Origin: Trichosphaerium sp. ATCC 40318
Taxonomy: Eukaryota; Discosea; Flabellinia; Trichosidae
Length of the DNA: 64,000 nt
Direction: 5' to 3'
Assembly (NCBI GenBank): GCA_038496445.1
Contig: JALMLS010000448.1
Coordinates: 62,001-126,000, forward strand
A program made the translations under genes and the position numbers. The notes under the pieces are model-generated. The model was not told the DNA's origin. It did not search any database and worked only from the letters and a program-made list of their open reading frames with translations. Shown here piece after piece: positions 62,551 through 64,000 of the stretch (position 1 is the stretch's first letter; every line of letters begins with the position of its first letter).

Positions 62551-63252
62551 ATGACAGCAACGCCAAATAAAGTGAAGCAGAGCTTGAATATCATACAACA
62601 AGATGTACCTGATATATTTTACAATGTTGGAAAGCAAATCTTCGAATGTCTACAACAGGAGAAACATAAACTTGCTCTAAGCGCCACATGCAAACACCTA
62701 AGACAAGATTTTATGAGTTTTAATGATTCTACGCCAATCAGAGTGTTTTTGGAAGTAAAATACTACATCAACAAGCAAAACAGTCCTGAAGAGCGTATGA
62801 CCGCATTTAATAGAATAAAAACTCGTTTATCGTCTATCCAGCGCAGAATCGAATATCAAGTAGAACTACAAAAGCAAAAGGAAGCAGAACAGCTTGAAAA
62901 ATTGATTAAAACATTGACAGAAGATGAAGGATTTGATGAATCAAAATTATGGTGTTTGACAAATCTAGAACTTGAGGAAATAAGAGTTGAAGATGAAGAT
63001 CAACGTAACTTGCTGTGGCATGGTGTAAAAGTGATTTTAAGTTTAGAAGCGATAACAATAGAACTTGTTTTCAGAGCATCTCGTCACAGGGATGTTCATC
63101 CGCCTATTGAATTTAAGTGGTATTCTGAAGATGAAGAGTATCCTAGTTCTAATTATCCAAAGTTTAAAAAGAAAATACAAGAGTATGACATGACTGACAG
63201 TGAAGTATTCAAAATCTTGGAAACTGCAGCAAATATGATGGTTTTTTATTAA
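62551..63252 (+). CDS. Uncharacterised intronless protein
   Basis: An open frame of 233 codons from the ATG at 62551 (MTATPNKVKQSLNI). The first 50 residues (FYNVGKQIFECLQQEKHKL, ALSATCKHLRQDF) resemble a weak F-box-like helix pair. A charged coiled segment follows (YQVELQKQKEAEQLEKLIKT) and then an acidic, Trp/Tyr-containing C-terminal half. I cannot name a family. It lacks introns, like the F-box/LRR gene at 44901. AATAAA follows at 63306. Confidence 0.65.
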   Translation: MTATPNKVKQSLNIIQQDVPDIFYNVGKQIFECLQQEKHKLALSATCKHLRQDFMSFNDSTPIRVFLEVKYYINKQNSPEERMTAFNRIKTRLSSIQRRIEYQVELQKQKEAEQLEKLIKTLTEDEGFDESKLWCLTNLELEEIRVEDEDQRNLLWHGVKVILSLEAITIELVFRASRHRDVHPPIEFKWYSEDEEYPSSNYPKFKKKIQEYDMTDSEVFKILETAANMMVFY

Positions 63253-64000
63253 TTCAGATCAAATGGATGATTATGACTCATTAGAAGAATTGTTTGAAGC
63301 ATGCTAATAAATACTAGCACACCAATAAGCGTCCAATAATAGCTTGCTGTAAACTAAATTGTACTGAGAAAAAAAACCCACAAGCTACATCTTTTTAGAT
63401 TGCTATTCATTTGATAAAAGTACACAACACTTGATTAGGTCTATCACGTGCACTTATGTAGAGAATTTTTTTCTAAGCAGTTGATGAAAAAGTAAAAAAT
63501 GTGTCAGTAACACAGCAGTCAGCTACTCGCCTGAAACTGCCGTATATGATAGTTTAAGGTTTGTATTTCAACAGGAAGATCGAAACAGATATGCACAATA
63601 AGTACATTATCCGCAATTATCATAGAAAATATGTGCCGTGATCTTTTCAGCAAAAAAGGAACTTTTAATTCCTTATTTAAGAGCATCAACACCTTTTTCC
63701 GTTGAATGAATAGGCCAAATCTGCTTAAACAGTGATGTACTACTTATCCCTGAGATGAGGTCACAAACAACGCCGTTTATAAAACAATTTCGTTCACTAT
63801 CTTATGCAACATCCCAAACAGCCAAAAATGATGTATTGTATTCAACATGCACGTGTAGTATGTATGTATCATTTTTGGCTGTTTGGGATGTTGCATAAGT
63901 TAGAAAGAGGAAAAACACTGTAAACATTTGAAGAAAAAGTGCCCTACAACATTTTTTTTTTTTTGGAGGTAAGCTATTTACTAGAAAAAACCTCCTCTCT
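63253..64000. other. Terminal spacer with hairpin repeat
   Basis: No gene seen. It holds AATAAA at 63306, CACGTG near 63446 and 63850, and the inverted repeat listed separately. Confidence 0.5.
63801..63899. repeat. 32-bp perfect inverted repeat
   Basis: The left arm at 63801-63832 begins cttatgcaacatcccaaaca. The right arm at 63868-63899 is its exact reverse complement. The 35-bp loop between contains CACGTG. Pairing extends three more bases outward (63797-63799) after one mismatch. It could be a foldback element, a hairpin RNA source or a regulatory cruciform. Confidence 0.9.

Overview
The window is nuclear DNA from a compact, AT-rich (roughly 38% G+C by eye), intron-rich unicellular eukaryote. 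Nearly every gene is cut by short spliceosomal introns with a GTACGT-like 5' site and a pyrimidine-rich or TACTAAC/CTAAC-bearing 3' part. A Frizzled/Smoothened-like receptor, a receptor built from LRR, IPT/TIG and EGF modules, Ras/Rho signalling proteins and F-box/LRR proteins fit an amoebozoan best. That placement is inference from gene content; there is no rRNA or organellar marker here.

Layout. 1-4229 (+): a 5'-truncated membrane metalloprotease, followed by a small broken ORF. 4807-8545 (-): an LRR/TIG/EGF cell-surface receptor. 9025-13246 (+): a Ras-like domain with altered GTP-binding motifs, fused to ankyrin repeats and a long disordered tail. 13825-17203 (+): a probable beta-propeller protein. 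17881-20269 (+): a Frizzled-like seven-helix receptor. 21688-23423, 25349-27242 and 27515-28156 (-): three uncharacterised proteins, one nuclear-looking. 28737-29931 (-): a protein kinase, almost abutting a small divergent gene (29953, +). 31125-35826 (+): a C2/MUN-domain secretion factor. 36165-39346 (-): an F-box/WD40-like protein. 39678-40921 (+): a mucin-like GPI-anchor candidate. 41006-43844 (-): a Na/Ca(K) exchanger. 44401-44716 (+): a small gene. 44901-46109 (+): an intronless F-box/LRR protein. 46170-48227 (-): an MFS transporter. 48513-49461 (-): a secreted His/Gly/Lys repeat protein. 50745-52904 (-): a RhoGEF. 53096-55487 (+): a second MFS transporter. 55618-56991 (+): a RING protein. 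57596-58699 (+): a canonical Ras. 58831-59727 (+): the KEOPS subunit Cgi121. About 59949-62086 (+): an FHA/RING protein. 62111-62453 (-) and 62551-63252 (+): two small unknowns. A near-perfect 32-bp inverted repeat ends the window.

The genes form no operon, but several belong to one theme: surface sensing (LRR-TIG-EGF receptor, Frizzled-like receptor, metalloprotease, mucin-like protein), signal relay (Ras, Ras-like/ankyrin fusion, RhoGEF, kinase), vesicle release (MUN protein) and protein turnover (two F-box and two RING proteins). The strongest candidates for something new are the Ras-like/ankyrin fusion and the striking excess of the palindrome CACGTG across introns and spacers.

Exon boundaries were placed by hand from splice signals and reading frame. 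Outer limits of genes are more secure than some internal junctions.
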